From contig NZ_CP003915.1 of NCBI RefSeq assembly GCF_000521505.1, positions 4,402,001-4,466,000 of the forward strand: DNA of 64,000 bases, read 5' to 3'. The stretch's first letter is position 1, and each line of letters begins with the position of its first letter. A model generated the notes under the pieces. The model was given only the letters and a program-made list of their open reading frames with translations. It searched no databases and had not been told where the DNA came from. Source of the stretch: Advenella mimigardefordensis DPN7. Its GTDB lineage: Bacteria; Pseudomonadota; Gammaproteobacteria; Burkholderiales; Burkholderiaceae_B. Both the position numbers and the translations under genes were made by a program. Shown piece by piece: positions 56,309 to 64,000 of this stretch.

Positions 56309-59164
56309 ATGGATGCTATCCGCATTCGCGGTGCCCGTACGCATAATTTAAAAAATGTGTCGCTTGACCTCCCCCGTCATAAACTGGTGGTGCTAACCGG
56401 CCTGTCTGGTTCGGGCAAGTCTTCCCTTGCCTTTGACACATTGTACGCAGAAGGGCAGCGCCGCTATGTGGAAAGCCTGTCGGCCTATGCCCGGCAGTTC
56501 CTGCAATTGATGGATAAACCTGACGTAGACCTGATAGAGGGACTCTCGCCAGCCATTTCCATTGAACAGAAAGCCGCCGGTCATAATCCCCGCTCTACTG
56601 TGGGGACGATTACCGAGATTCACGACTACCTGCGGCTGTTGTACGCACGAGTGGGCACGCCCTACTGCCCCGTCCATGGCGAACCCCTGCAGGCGCAGTC
56701 TGTGGCGCATATGGTGGACCATATTCTGGCCATGACCGCCGATACCCGCATTGCCATTCTGGCCCCCATCGCCCATGAACGCAAGGGCAGCTATGAAGAC
56801 GATTTTGCCCAGTTGCAGGCCCAGGGCTTTGTACGGGTGCGCATTGACGGCCAGATGACCGAGCTGGAGCCTGCACCGGTTCTGAACAAAAACGAAAAGC
56901 ATTCGATTGATGTGGTCATTGACCGCCTGCGGGTGCGCGAAGAAAGCAAGCAGCGCCTGGCCGAAAGTATCGAAACGGCGCTTAAGCTGGCAGACGGCCG
57001 CGTGCTGGTGCTGGATATGGACAATGACCGCGAACAGCCGTTTTCCATTCGCTATGCCTGCCCGATCTGTAATCACGCTCTGGCCGAGCTGGAGCCGCGC
57101 CTGTTCAGTTTTAACAACCCGGTGGGCGCCTGTCCGACCTGCGATGGCCTGGGGCATACCTGGTTCTTTGATCCGAAACGGGTGGTCGCCTTCCCTACCC
57201 TGAGCCTGTCCAGCGGTGCGATCAAGGGCTGGGACAAGCGCAATGCATTTACGCATTCACTGTTAACCAGTCTGGCAGCGCATTACGAATTCGATATGGA
57301 TACGCCCTTCGAAGAACTGCCGCCAGCTATCCAGAAAACAGTGTTGTACGGCTCGGGCGATGAAGAAATTTCATTTGTGTACCTGAACGATAAGGGTCGC
57401 GGTTCGGTCAAAAAGCACGCTTTCGAGGGGATTATTCCCAATCTGGAGCGACGCTGGAAGGAAACCGACTCCAATACGGTGCGTGAAGAGCTGGGCAAGT
57501 ACCGCAGCCTGCAGGTCTGCCCCGACTGTGGCGGTTCACGTTTGCGTGAAGATGCCCGGCATGTGCTGATCGGTAACGAATCACGCGGCGGCTCGCGCTT
57601 AGGGATGGCGATTTTTGAAGTGGAGGCGATGGCGCTGTCCGAATGCCTGCACTGGTTCGAAAATCTGAACCTGACCGGATCCAAACAGGAAATTGCCGAC
57701 AGGATTGTGCGGGAAATACGCGCCAGGCTTGAGTTTCTGAACAATGTGGGCCTTAATTACCTGTCGCTGGACCGCAGTGCCGACACCATTTCCGGCGGTG
57801 AGGCCCAGCGTATCCGGCTGGCCAGCCAGATCGGATCGGGGCTGACCGGCGTTATGTACGTGCTGGACGAGCCCTCTATCGGCCTGCACCAGCGCGATAA
57901 TGACCGGCTGATCCAGACCCTGGCGCATTTGCGTGACCTGGGCAACAGCGTGATTGTGGTCGAGCATGATGAAGACATGATCCGTTCGGCAGACTGGGTG
58001 GTAGATATGGGACCGGGCGCAGGCGAGCATGGCGGCCAGGTTATTGCCTCGGGTACGCCGGATCAGATTGCCAATGATGATGCATCGCTGACCGGAGCCT
58101 ACCTGAGCGGACGTCTGCGCATTCAGGCACATAAGCCGCGCATGCTGGATAAGGAACAGGTGTGGCTGCAGATCAATGGTTGCTCCGGCAACAATCTGAA
58201 AAAGGTTGATCTGCGCGTGCCTGCAGGCAAGCTGGTGTGCGTCACCGGTGTGTCCGGTTCCGGTAAATCCACCCTGATCAACGACACACTGGCAACGCTG
58301 ATGGCGCACGAACTGCACCGCGCCCAAACCGAGCCGGCGCCGTATACGTCAGTGGACGGACTGGATCACTTTGACAAGATCATCAATGTGGATCAGAGCC
58401 CTATCGGACGGACGCCCCGCAGTAACCCGGCCACGTATACCGGGCTGTTTACACCTATCCGCGAGCTGTTTGCCGGTACGCCGGAAGCCCGCACCCGTGG
58501 CTATGATCCCGGGCGGTTTTCCTTCAACGTGAAGGGTGGCCGATGCGAGAGCTGCCAGGGCGACGGCGTTATCAAGGTTGAAATGCACTTCCTGCCGGAT
58601 ATGTATGTCCCTTGTGATACGTGCCATGGCAAACGCTATAACCGTGAAACGCTGGAGATCCGCTACCGTGGTCGCACCATCAGTGATGTGCTGGACCTGA
58701 CAGTGGAACAGGCGCTGGAATATTTCAGTGCGGTGCCGGTGATCAACCGCAAGTTGCAGACGCTGATGGATGTAGGTCTGAGCTATATTCGGCTGGGCCA
58801 GTCTGCCACCACGCTCTCGGGTGGAGAGGCGCAGCGGATCAAGCTGTCTCTGGAGTTGTCCAAGCGCAGCACCGGCAAGACCATGTATATTCTGGACGAA
58901 CCCACCACCGGTCTGCACTTTGCCGATATTGCGCTATTGCTCACGGTGATCAACCAGCTGGTTGATGCGGGTAATACAGTTGTGGTGATTGAACACAATC
59001 TGGATGTGATCAAGACTGCCGACTGGATTATTGATATGGGCCCCGAAGGCGGCCAGGGTGGCGGACAGGTCGTCGCGACCGGGACGCCGGCCGATATTGC
59101 TGCCAGCCCGAAGAGCCATACCGGACGTTATCTGAAGCCGTTGCTGGAAAGAGAGAAGGTTTGA
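56309..59164 (+). CDS. uvrA: UvrA, excinuclease ABC subunit A
   Basis: A 951-residue DNA damage-recognition ATPase of nucleotide excision repair. The first nucleotide-binding site has [16 protein letters not shown] and [20 protein letters not shown]; the second has [16 protein letters not shown] and [19 protein letters not shown]. Zinc modules are CPIC-N19-CPTC around residues 253-280 and CESC-QGDG then CDTCHGK near 740-770. The UvrB-binding domain lies between. Length and motifs are normal. The upstream region has TTGACA in a short palindrome (GGTGTTGACACC) but I find no standard LexA box. Confidence 0.98.
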   Translation: MDAIRIRGARTHNLKNVSLDLPRHKLVVLTGLSGSGKSSLAFDTLYAEGQRRYVESLSAYARQFLQLMDKPDVDLIEGLSPAISIEQKAAGHNPRSTVGTITEIHDYLRLLYARVGTPYCPVHGEPLQAQSVAHMVDHILAMTADTRIAILAPIAHERKGSYEDDFAQLQAQGFVRVRIDGQMTELEPAPVLNKNEKHSIDVVIDRLRVREESKQRLAESIETALKLADGRVLVLDMDNDREQPFSIRYACPICNHALAELEPRLFSFNNPVGACPTCDGLGHTWFFDPKRVVAFPTLSLSSGAIKGWDKRNAFTHSLLTSLAAHYEFDMDTPFEELPPAIQKTVLYGSGDEEISFVYLNDKGRGSVKKHAFEGIIPNLERRWKETDSNTVREELGKYRSLQVCPDCGGSRLREDARHVLIGNESRGGSRLGMAIFEVEAMALSECLHWFENLNLTGSKQEIADRIVREIRARLEFLNNVGLNYLSLDRSADTISGGEAQRIRLASQIGSGLTGVMYVLDEPSIGLHQRDNDRLIQTLAHLRDLGNSVIVVEHDEDMIRSADWVVDMGPGAGEHGGQVIASGTPDQIANDDASLTGAYLSGRLRIQAHKPRMLDKEQVWLQINGCSGNNLKKVDLRVPAGKLVCVTGVSGSGKSTLINDTLATLMAHELHRAQTEPAPYTSVDGLDHFDKIINVDQSPIGRTPRSNPATYTGLFTPIRELFAGTPEARTRGYDPGRFSFNVKGGRCESCQGDGVIKVEMHFLPDMYVPCDTCHGKRYNRETLEIRYRGRTISDVLDLTVEQALEYFSAVPVINRKLQTLMDVGLSYIRLGQSATTLSGGEAQRIKLSLELSKRSTGKTMYILDEPTTGLHFADIALLLTVINQLVDAGNTVVVIEHNLDVIKTADWIIDMGPEGGQGGGQVVATGTPADIAASPKSHTGRYLKPLLEREKV

Positions 59165-59180
59165 GCAGCCCCGTTTGTGA

Positions 59181-60821
59181 TTACCCGGCAGTCTCGGTGT
59201 AGTTGCGCAGTTCCTTGCGAATGATTTTTCCGGTGGTGGTCATGGGCAGCGCGTCGACAAAATAAACGCGGCGTGGATATTCATGCGCTGCCACGCGCGT
59301 TTTGACGTGTTCCTGGATATCTTTTTTCAGCGCGTCCGATGGCTCTACGCCTTCATTCAGAACAACAAACGCAGTAACCGCTTCGGTCCGTTCATCATCG
59401 GGCAAACCCACCACGGCAACCATACTGACCTGCGGATGACCCAGAATGCAATCTTCGATGGGGCCGGGACCAATGCGATAACCCGCGCTGGTGATCACGT
59501 CGTCATTGCGGCCGACAAAACGGAAAAAGCCCTCTTCATCGCGTACGCCCACATCGCCCGTTACCAGAAAGTCGCCGGCGAATTTTTCCTGCGTGGCCTC
59601 TGGGTTATTCCAGTAGCTCAGGAACATAACCGGATCGGGACGCCTGACGCCGATATTGCCTTCTGCACCATCGGGCAGGATATCGCCCTGATCATTAACA
59701 ATCTGTATATCGTGGCCAGGCACAGCCTTGCCCATACTGCCTATTTTGGGTTCGAACAAGTCGGCGCAGGACGACACCAGCATATTGCATTCGGTCTGCC
59801 CGTAAAACTCATTGATGGTAATGTCCAGATTGCGCCGGCCCCAGTCGATGAGTTCCAGCCCCAGGCTTTCGCCGCCGCTGGCAATGGAGTGCAGCGCCAG
59901 CGGCCAGCGGTCTCGCGGATTTTCCAGCCGACGCAACATTTTGAGTGCCGTTGGCGGCAGGAAGGTGTGGGTGACCTGGTGCCGCGACATGATGTCAAAA
60001 GCAGCTTCGGCAGTGAATTTGGCGAAGCGGCAGGCCAGCACGGGGATACCGTGATGCAATGACGGCATCAGGACATCAAAAAGACCGCCAATCCACGCCC
60101 AGTCTGCCGGGGTCCACATGACTTTGGCATGATCGGGAAAGAAATTGTGGGACATTTCAACGCCGGGCAAATGTCCGAGCAGAACCCGGTGCGCATGCAG
60201 TGCACCCTTGGGTTTACCGGTAGTGCCGGAGGTGTAAATAATCACCGCAGGATCATCGGCCAGGGTTGGAACCGGTTCAAACGTATCGGGCTGCTGCTGC
60301 AATGCAGGCCAGAATGCCAGCGTGATGGGCGCTGCCGGAGTATCCTGTGTGGCATCAATATCTACAACCGTTTGCAATTGCGGCAAAGGTGTTTCAATGC
60401 TTGCCAGTTTGGCCACCCCTTCTGCATTGGTAACCAGGGCGCGCGCACCGGAATTGGACAGACGATAGGCTAGTGCATCCGAGCCGAATAGCGAAAACAG
60501 GGGAATGGCAATAAGCCCCAGCTTGTAGCAGGCAATGTGCGCAATGGCCGTTTCAATACCCTGTGCCAGCAAAATACCGACCCGATCGCCACGCACGACG
60601 CCTGCCTGTTGCAACACATGTGCGAACCGGTTGGAGTAGGCTTTTAACTGGTCGAAGGTGTAATACTGGATGTGGTTGGGCGACTTTTCGTGAATGATGG
60701 CAAGACGACCCGTACCGTCTGCCCATTTATCACATACGTCAACACCGATATTGTAATGTTGTGGCACATCCCAGAGCGTAGCCGCCACCGTTGCGGCATA
60801 GGTTGCATGGCGTGTAAGCAA
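59181..60821 (-). CDS. AMP-forming acyl-CoA synthetase (TTG start)
   Basis: A 546-residue ANL-superfamily acyl-CoA synthetase that activates a carboxylic acid to its CoA thioester through an acyl-adenylate. The P-loop is IIYTSGTTGKPKGALHAH, adenylate motifs include NEFYGQTECN and LVTGDVGVRDEEGFFRFVGRNDDVI, and the C-terminal lysine is in TTTGKIIRKELR. It is closer to acetyl/medium-chain (AcsA, benzoate-CoA-ligase-like) enzymes than to long-chain ones. The start is TTG at 60821: GGAG lies seven bases upstream. It is followed by uvrA convergently and preceded by the AraC-type regulator 47 bases upstream on the same strand. Confidence 0.92.
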   Translation of the reverse strand: MLTRHATYAATVAATLWDVPQHYNIGVDVCDKWADGTGRLAIIHEKSPNHIQYYTFDQLKAYSNRFAHVLQQAGVVRGDRVGILLAQGIETAIAHIACYKLGLIAIPLFSLFGSDALAYRLSNSGARALVTNAEGVAKLASIETPLPQLQTVVDIDATQDTPAAPITLAFWPALQQQPDTFEPVPTLADDPAVIIYTSGTTGKPKGALHAHRVLLGHLPGVEMSHNFFPDHAKVMWTPADWAWIGGLFDVLMPSLHHGIPVLACRFAKFTAEAAFDIMSRHQVTHTFLPPTALKMLRRLENPRDRWPLALHSIASGGESLGLELIDWGRRNLDITINEFYGQTECNMLVSSCADLFEPKIGSMGKAVPGHDIQIVNDQGDILPDGAEGNIGVRRPDPVMFLSYWNNPEATQEKFAGDFLVTGDVGVRDEEGFFRFVGRNDDVITSAGYRIGPGPIEDCILGHPQVSMVAVVGLPDDERTEAVTAFVVLNEGVEPSDALKKDIQEHVKTRVAAHEYPRRVYFVDALPMTTTGKIIRKELRNYTETAG

Positions 60822-60868
60822 GACAGGTCTCCTTTTCTTTTAATTGTATATCGGTTCGCTGTCATTGC

Positions 60869-61711
60869 TTATACGTCATTGGTGTTTTTCACACTCTCGG
60901 AAACCCGTAATTGCCTTGTTTTTCGCCGGTATTCCGACGGTGTCATGCCCTGCACGTTCAAAAATGCCGTTGCGAAATTGGCGGCATTGGAAAACCCCAC
61001 ATCTTCGGCAATGGTGAGCGTACGCAACGATGTGGTGGCCAGCAGGTGTTTTGCCGTGCGCATGCGTAAATCACGAATGTATTCAAACGCACTGCAACCG
61101 CAAATATTGTTGAAGGCGCGGTTCAGACGCTTTTTATTCATGGATACCAGCGCCGACAGTTTGGGCAGACTGAGGTCTTCCGCCAGGTTTTCCTGTGCAT
61201 ATTGCATGACGATGCGCACGGCAACTTCGTCATCGCTCACGATGGTATCGGTATTGAGCCCCTTGTCTGGCGCCAGGGGCATTAACGCACTCTGTTGCCG
61301 TGCGCCCTGCAAGCGTTGCGAGATACCGGCATGAATACGGATGCGCGCGACGACTTCATCATACGGATGGGACTTGGAAATGAAATCGGATGCCCCGTAT
61401 TCCAGTGCCTGGATGCGCGTTTGCGGATCATTCAGATCGCTGTAGAAAAGCACGGGAATATCTGTGGTGAGTGTATTGGCTTTGAGCCGCCGGCATAGCG
61501 GGATGCCATCCAGCCGTGGCAGATGCAGTTCCGACACAATGACGTCGGGCCGCGTCGTAATGGCTTTTTCGTATCCCTGCAGACCGTCAAATGCAACTGT
61601 AATACGGAACGCAGCACTGCGCATGGCCGCAAGCACGCCGTGCAAGCTCTGCATATTGCCGTCGACAAACAGAGCATGGAGGCTGCGCAATGGTAGGGCC
61701 GGACTGTCCAT
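60869..61711 (-). CDS. Orphan response regulator with pseudo-receiver and AraC DNA-binding domain
   Basis: A 280-residue protein. Residues 10-130 look like a receiver domain, but the usual DD pair is VDGN and the phospho-acceptor site reads VIVSELHLPRLDG, with glutamate where the aspartate should be. The conserved lysine remains (ISKSHPYDEV). Residues 180-275 are an AraC helix-turn-helix domain (LSLPKLSALVSMNKKRLNRA, then TIAEDVGFSNAANFATAFLNVQGMTPSEYRR). It probably works without phosphorylation, perhaps locked in the active form. It is next to the acyl-CoA synthetase gene and may control it. Start at 61711 (MDSPALPL) or 61732 is open. Confidence 0.85.
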   Translation of the reverse strand: MDSPALPLRSLHALFVDGNMQSLHGVLAAMRSAAFRITVAFDGLQGYEKAITTRPDVIVSELHLPRLDGIPLCRRLKANTLTTDIPVLFYSDLNDPQTRIQALEYGASDFISKSHPYDEVVARIRIHAGISQRLQGARQQSALMPLAPDKGLNTDTIVSDDEVAVRIVMQYAQENLAEDLSLPKLSALVSMNKKRLNRAFNNICGCSAFEYIRDLRMRTAKHLLATTSLRTLTIAEDVGFSNAANFATAFLNVQGMTPSEYRRKTRQLRVSESVKNTNDV

Positions 61712-61776
61712 AGGATTTCGCTTGACTATCAAATTGAAAATGCGAAATCATTTTCCAACAAGATGCGACGTTCCTA

Positions 61777-61809
61777 TTTTGAAAAAATTCTTGATGTTTT
61801 TTGAAAAAA
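61777..61809. promoter_or_regulatory. Paired direct repeats upstream of the AraC-type gene
   Basis: Two perfect 11-base copies of TTTTGAAAAAA (61777-61787 and 61799-61809), 22 bases apart, i.e. two helical turns, 66-98 bases before the gene start. Direct repeats at ~21-base spacing are the usual target of AraC-type dimers, so self-regulation is likely. Confidence 0.55.
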
Positions 61810-61888
61810 GAATGAATGCAGTTTTTATGAAAATTTCTTAACGTCAGTCAATCCCGTTTACCATTCGTTTGCCGTTAAGTACCTCGGT

Positions 61889-63019
61889 TTATACGACAAA
61901 CAGGCGCTTGTATTCCTTGATCGCATAACGATCCGTCATGCCGGCGATATAGTCGGCAATGGCGCGCGCCTGCCTGTTCTTGTCCTCGTGCCGGTAGTCT
62001 GCCGGCATCAGCCGGGGATCGTCAATAAATGCCTTGAACAATGACTGCACGATTGTGCTGGCCTTATTGGCCATGCGCATCACCTTGTAGTGGCGGTACA
62101 GATTCTGCATGAGAAACGCTTTGAGCGCATCGGCCTGCGTACGCATGTCATCGGAAAACTGCAGCAAGGCAGGCGCCTCCAGGACATCATCACGTGCTTC
62201 AATGCGATGGGTGCGCAGATTATCCCTTGTGGTACGCGTCAGATCAACGATGAGTGCATTGATCATGCGGCGGATAATTTCGGCAATACGCCGACGGCCT
62301 GTGACGTCGGGAAACAGACGACTTACTTCATCATGATAGGTGGCAAACAGTTGCACCTGGCGCATTTGTTCAATTGTGATAAGACCGGACCGCAGACCAT
62401 CATCAATATCGTGATTGTTATAGGCGATTTCATCGGCCAGATTGGCCAGTTGCGCTTCCAGCCCAGGGCGCTTGCGGTCGATAAAGCGCTGACCGACTTC
62501 ACCCAGCTGGCGTGCATGCGATAGCGAGCAATGCTTGAGAATGCCCTCGCGGGTTTCGAACGTGAGATTCAGTCCGTTGAACGAGGCATAGCGTTCCTCC
62601 AGCTCATCGACCACCCGCAGGCTTTGCAGGTTATGCTCAAAGCCACCTGCGCCCGGACGCAGTGTTTGCATGGATTTGTGCAGGGCGTCCTGTCCCGCAT
62701 GCCCAAACGGCGTGTGGCCCAGGTCATGGGCAAGCGAGATGGCTTCGGTCAGGTCTTCGTGCAAGCCCAGATTGCGTGCCACTGCACGGGCTATTTGCGC
62801 CACTTCCAGACTGTGGGTCAGGCGCGTGCGGAATAAATCACCTTCGTGATTAACAAAGACCTGCGTTTTATATTCGAGCCGACGAAAAGCGCCACTATGG
62901 ATGATACGATCGCGGTCCCGCTGGAAAGGGTCGCGCGCAGGATCGGTCTCTTCCGAATGCAGCCGTCCCCTGGAGTGGACAGGATGGGTCGCGTAGGACG
63001 CTAACGTGGACTGTGTCAT
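61889..63019 (-). CDS. dgt: Deoxyguanosinetriphosphate triphosphohydrolase-like protein
   Basis: A 376-residue HD-domain phosphohydrolase. The metal-binding HD motif is [18 protein letters not shown] followed by [15 protein letters not shown], and a later [13 protein letters not shown] completes the site. It converts dGTP to deoxyguanosine and triphosphate, cleaning the nucleotide pool. It belongs to the shorter dGTPase type found in most betaproteobacteria. It follows aroB by three bases on the same strand, the usual aroKB-dgt order in Burkholderiales. Confidence 0.94.
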   Translation of the reverse strand: MTQSTLASYATHPVHSRGRLHSEETDPARDPFQRDRDRIIHSGAFRRLEYKTQVFVNHEGDLFRTRLTHSLEVAQIARAVARNLGLHEDLTEAISLAHDLGHTPFGHAGQDALHKSMQTLRPGAGGFEHNLQSLRVVDELEERYASFNGLNLTFETREGILKHCSLSHARQLGEVGQRFIDRKRPGLEAQLANLADEIAYNNHDIDDGLRSGLITIEQMRQVQLFATYHDEVSRLFPDVTGRRRIAEIIRRMINALIVDLTRTTRDNLRTHRIEARDDVLEAPALLQFSDDMRTQADALKAFLMQNLYRHYKVMRMANKASTIVQSLFKAFIDDPRLMPADYRHEDKNRQARAIADYIAGMTDRYAIKEYKRLFVV

Positions 63020-63022
63020 GCT

Positions 63023-64000
63023 TTACGCCTGTGTTGCAGTCATATCGCGAGTCTGAACAGCGCTGCGATCAATGGCAATGTCACCCACTGTTTCGCTGAG
63101 CGTTTCCTGAACCAGATTCAGGGGCGCGGCCTGGACCACTGCCTGGCCGATGGCTGGCAAAAGGACATAACGGATTTCGCCGCCTTCGGTTTTTTTATCG
63201 CCCTGCATGAAATCCAGCCAGCTATCCTCGCCAAGATCGGGTGCGATGTCCGGACAGCCAATGGCGCGCACCAGCGCACGCACACGTTCGATGTCGGCAG
63301 CCGAAAGGCCCAGCAGCTTGCCCGAGAGCACGGCAGCCTGGACCAGCCCGCAGGCAACCGCCTCGCCATGCAGCCAGGTGCCAAAACCCAGACCGGCCTC
63401 GATCGCATGACCGAAGGTGTGGCCCAGATTCAGAATGGCGCGCAGGCCTGTTTCCTTTTCGTCTGCCGAGACAACCTGCGCCTTCAGCTCACAGCAACGC
63501 GCGATGGCATAAGCCAGCGTGTCAGCATCCAGCGCCACCAGCTGCGCGACATTGCTTTCGCACCATTCAAAAAAGGCGCGATCCAGGATCAGGCCATATT
63601 TGATGACTTCCGCCAGCCCGGCCGACACTTCGCGGGCAGGCAGGGTGCGCAGGACATGAATGTCGATATCCACGCTCACCGGCTGATAGAACGCGCCGAT
63701 CATGTTTTTGCCCAGCGGGTGGTTAACCGCCGTCTTGCCGCCCACCGAGGAATCAACCTGGGCCAGCAGCGTGGTGGGAATCTGCATATAGCGAATGCCC
63801 CGCATATAGGTTGCCGCCGCAAACCCGGCCATGTCGCCGATAACACCGCCGCCCAATGCCAGAATGACGGCACGGCGGTCCAGTTTTTCGCTGAGCATGC
63901 GGTCATAAATGGTATTGAGAGTGTCGAGCGACTTGAAGGATTCGCCATCGGGCACGATGATGGTAAAAACCGGTTTGTTCAGGTCTGCCAGGGCCTGACG
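63023..64000 (-). CDS. aroB: 3-dehydroquinate synthase (5' end outside window)
   Basis: The C-terminal 325 residues of AroB, which converts DAHP to 3-dehydroquinate in the shikimate pathway using NAD and a divalent metal. The NAD-binding region reads [21 protein letters not shown], followed by [20 protein letters not shown]; the metal ligands are the glutamate in [10 protein letters not shown] and the histidines in [15 protein letters not shown] and [10 protein letters not shown]. The frame stays open to base 64000 ([15 protein letters not shown]), so the start is beyond the window. It is directly coupled to dgt downstream. Confidence 0.96.
   Translation of the reverse strand, partial: RQALADLNKPVFTIIVPDGESFKSLDTLNTIYDRMLSEKLDRRAVILALGGGVIGDMAGFAAATYMRGIRYMQIPTTLLAQVDSSVGGKTAVNHPLGKNMIGAFYQPVSVDIDIHVLRTLPAREVSAGLAEVIKYGLILDRAFFEWCESNVAQLVALDADTLAYAIARCCELKAQVVSADEKETGLRAILNLGHTFGHAIEAGLGFGTWLHGEAVACGLVQAAVLSGKLLGLSAADIERVRALVRAIGCPDIAPDLGEDSWLDFMQGDKKTEGGEIRYVLLPAIGQAVVQAAPLNLVQETLSETVGDIAIDRSAVQTRDMTATQA

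Overview
The window reads as chromosomal DNA of a betaproteobacterium of the order Burkholderiales, most likely family Alcaligenaceae (an Advenella-like organism is my inference). Support: a complete 16S-tRNA-Ile-tRNA-Ala-23S-5S operon, several Bug/TctC-type binding proteins that are typical of this group, and the housekeeping neighbourhoods aroB-dgt and uvrA / MFS / ssb. There is no CRISPR array, prophage or intact transposon. The only mobile DNA I see is a decayed IS66-family remnant.

Layout. 1-6 kb: the 3' part of a ThDP-dependent acetolactate-synthase-like gene, then a leftward unit with a cystathionine beta-lyase-like enzyme, a polar amino acid ABC importer and a LysR regulator. 6-11.8 kb: a MocR regulator divergent from an EamA exporter, a CcdA antitoxin remnant, an NfeR/NfeF-like regulator and ferric-siderophore reductase pair, a TPR protein and Mn superoxide dismutase. 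11.9-26.2 kb: an SDR, a Bug protein, and a tight leftward ten-gene catabolic cluster (thioesterase, CMD protein, two SDRs, two acyl-CoA dehydrogenases, NDP-forming CoA ligase, enoyl-CoA hydratase, flavin reductase, luciferase-like monooxygenase) with a divergent LysR regulator. Its substrate is unknown, and it is the best candidate here for an undescribed pathway. 26.3-32.1 kb: an SMP-30 lactonase, two tandem paralogous Bug proteins and a divergent membrane PQQ-dependent dehydrogenase, plausibly an aldose or polyol oxidation module.

32.2-40.5 kb: a complete kdp potassium-uptake locus with unusual traits: gene order F-(27-aa peptide)-A-C-B-D-E, and kdpD broken by a one-base frameshift. 40.6-41.5 kb: IS66 debris and the 3' scrap of an SDR gene. 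41.6-47.7 kb: the rRNA operon, read leftward, with a consensus promoter and two boxA sites. 47.7-48.7 kb is gene-free.

48.7-53.6 kb: LysR, MFS transporter, DUF2848 protein and amidase, an uptake and hydrolysis unit for an unknown amide. 53.8-64 kb: a 25-residue membrane peptide gene between hairpins, ssb, an MFS exporter, uvrA, an acyl-CoA synthetase, an orphan AraC-type regulator with a pseudo-receiver domain, dgt and the 3' part of aroB. Start codons were chosen from Shine-Dalgarno spacing and family N-termini; several differ from the longest open frame, including GTG and TTG starts.
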